From Pelobates cultripes (lineage: Eukaryota > Chordata > Amphibia > Anura > Pelobatidae), in the NCBI GenBank assembly GCA_933207985.1, contig OW240912.1, forward strand, positions 233,620,628-233,684,627: a stretch of 64,000 nt of DNA, read 5' to 3'. The position numbers and the translations under genes were made by a program. The notes below the pieces were generated by a model, which saw only the letters and a program-made list of their open reading frames with translations, was not told the origin of the DNA and did not search any database. Positions 63,189 to 64,000 of the stretch are shown here, piece by piece (the stretch's first letter is position 1; each line of letters begins with the position of its first letter).

Positions 63189-64000
63189 ACTGACGACAAG
63201 CCCATGCTTCGAATATACTCCATTGACTACAACTCTCTGTTGCCTGTCACTCAGCCACTGCCTTACCCATTCAACAATATTGGAATCCAAACTTAAAGAT
63301 TGCAGTTTATTGATAGGCCTTCTATGTGCAACAGTGTCAAAAGCCTTACTGAAATCTAGGTAAGCAGTGTCTACTGCACCACCCTGATCTATTTTAGTTA
63401 CCCAATCAATAAGATTAGTTTGGCATGATCTTCCTGAAGTAAACCCATGTTGTCTCTGATCTTGAAATCCATGTGATTTTAGATGTACAACAATTCTATC
63501 CTTTAACTTGGTTTTCATTACTTTCCCCACTACTGAACTAAGGCTTATTGGCCTATAGTTGCCCGACTTCTCACTACTACCTTTCTTGTAAATGTGCACA
63601 ACATACTCTAACTTCCAGTCTTCTGGGACGACTACTGTTAACAATGATTGCTTAAATAAATCTGTTAATGGTTTTGCTAGTACACCACTAAGCTCTTTTA
63701 ATAACTTTGGGTGTCTTCCATCAGGTCCCATTGACTTATTTAAAGATAATAGGAATAGCAACAAAAAAAAAAATTCAAATTGCTGCAACCAGGAGATAGT
63801 TACTAACACTTACAATTCTTAAATAGGTGTATTCAAAACCTCCGTATTTAAAGTTTGCAGAAGTGGTAAGTCTGCTAAACAATGTAATACAATAAATCAG
63901 CAATTGTAATAACAATTAAATCTTCAATATACACAAACCAAATGAAAGTACCGTATATACTCGAGTATAAGTCAAGTTTTTTAGCACATTATTTTTGTGC
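63189..64000 (-). repeat. Segmental duplication of 51,818-52,650 (CR1 RT, insertion junction and TA-element start)
   Basis: Nearly identical to 51,818-52,650, including the CR1/Penelope junction (ACTTATTT then AAAGATAATAGG) and the start of a TA element at 63,951. Differences: no palindrome, a 3-base insertion (AACAATTAAATC), and a few substitutions. It runs off the window. CR1 RT motifs are KSMGPDGRHPKLL, NYRPISL and AYLDFSKAFDTVAH. Confidence 0.88.

Noticed and set aside
1..64000. tRNA or rRNA genes
   Set aside because: I saw no cloverleaf with A and B boxes and no rRNA similarity. A covariance search would be needed to exclude tRNA-derived SINEs.

Overview
The window is vertebrate nuclear DNA, most likely from a frog and probably not Xenopus. 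This rests on spliced vertebrate genes with GT-AG introns, CR1, L2 and Tx1-type L1 LINEs, a BEL/Pao element, a DIRS-like tyrosine-recombinase element, a Penelope-like GIY-YIG element, and abundant hAT and TTAA-type MITEs. The species call is inference. There is no prokaryotic gene organisation.

Two host genes could be assembled exon by exon. (1) The C11orf54 orthologue (PTD012, DUF1907, zinc-binding) is on the minus strand. It has eight coding exons between 34,872 and 10,976 (951 nt, 316 aa) and a probable non-coding first exon near 37,900. (2) The TAF1D orthologue (RNA polymerase I SL1/TIF-IB subunit) is on the plus strand, with five coding exons between 41,727 and 49,934 (822 nt, 273 aa). 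The genes are head to head, as in mammals, and share a compact putative bidirectional promoter at about 37,895-38,170 with two YY1-like sites and an ETS-like site. A plausible H/ACA snoRNA (45,600-45,739) and a weaker C/D candidate (45,746-45,836) lie in TAF1D intron 2. Mammalian TAF1D is a known snoRNA host gene.

Region by region. 1-10,900 is intergenic: a 29-bp minisatellite, two adjacent hAT MITEs, a GGGACACTG-type minisatellite, a MITE built of consecutive hairpins, and a 1.4-kb hAT element with an exact 8-bp target duplication. 10,976-37,990 is C11orf54. Its 15.4-kb intron 5 (15,857-31,216) holds a decayed BEL/Pao element, a nested TTAA-MITE stack, a deleted DIRS-like element with a large AT-centred inverted repeat, and an L1 insertion that looks like a 3' transduction. 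38,100-50,250 is TAF1D, with MITEs and a hAT-like array in its introns. 50,800-64,000 is intergenic: a long CR1 (minus strand) split by a Penelope-like insertion with an 8-bp target duplication, two partial CR1 copies (one part of a local segmental duplication), an L1 ORF1 split by a 72-bp TTAA MITE, and TA-flanked elements with CCGTATATACTCGAG ends.

The most unusual structure is a TTAA-flanked MITE family made almost wholly of seven to nine consecutive hairpins. Three copies are near complete and at least three are partial. Second is a recurring hammerhead-like hairpin motif (CUGANGA, a stem, GAAACG) at four unrelated repeats.
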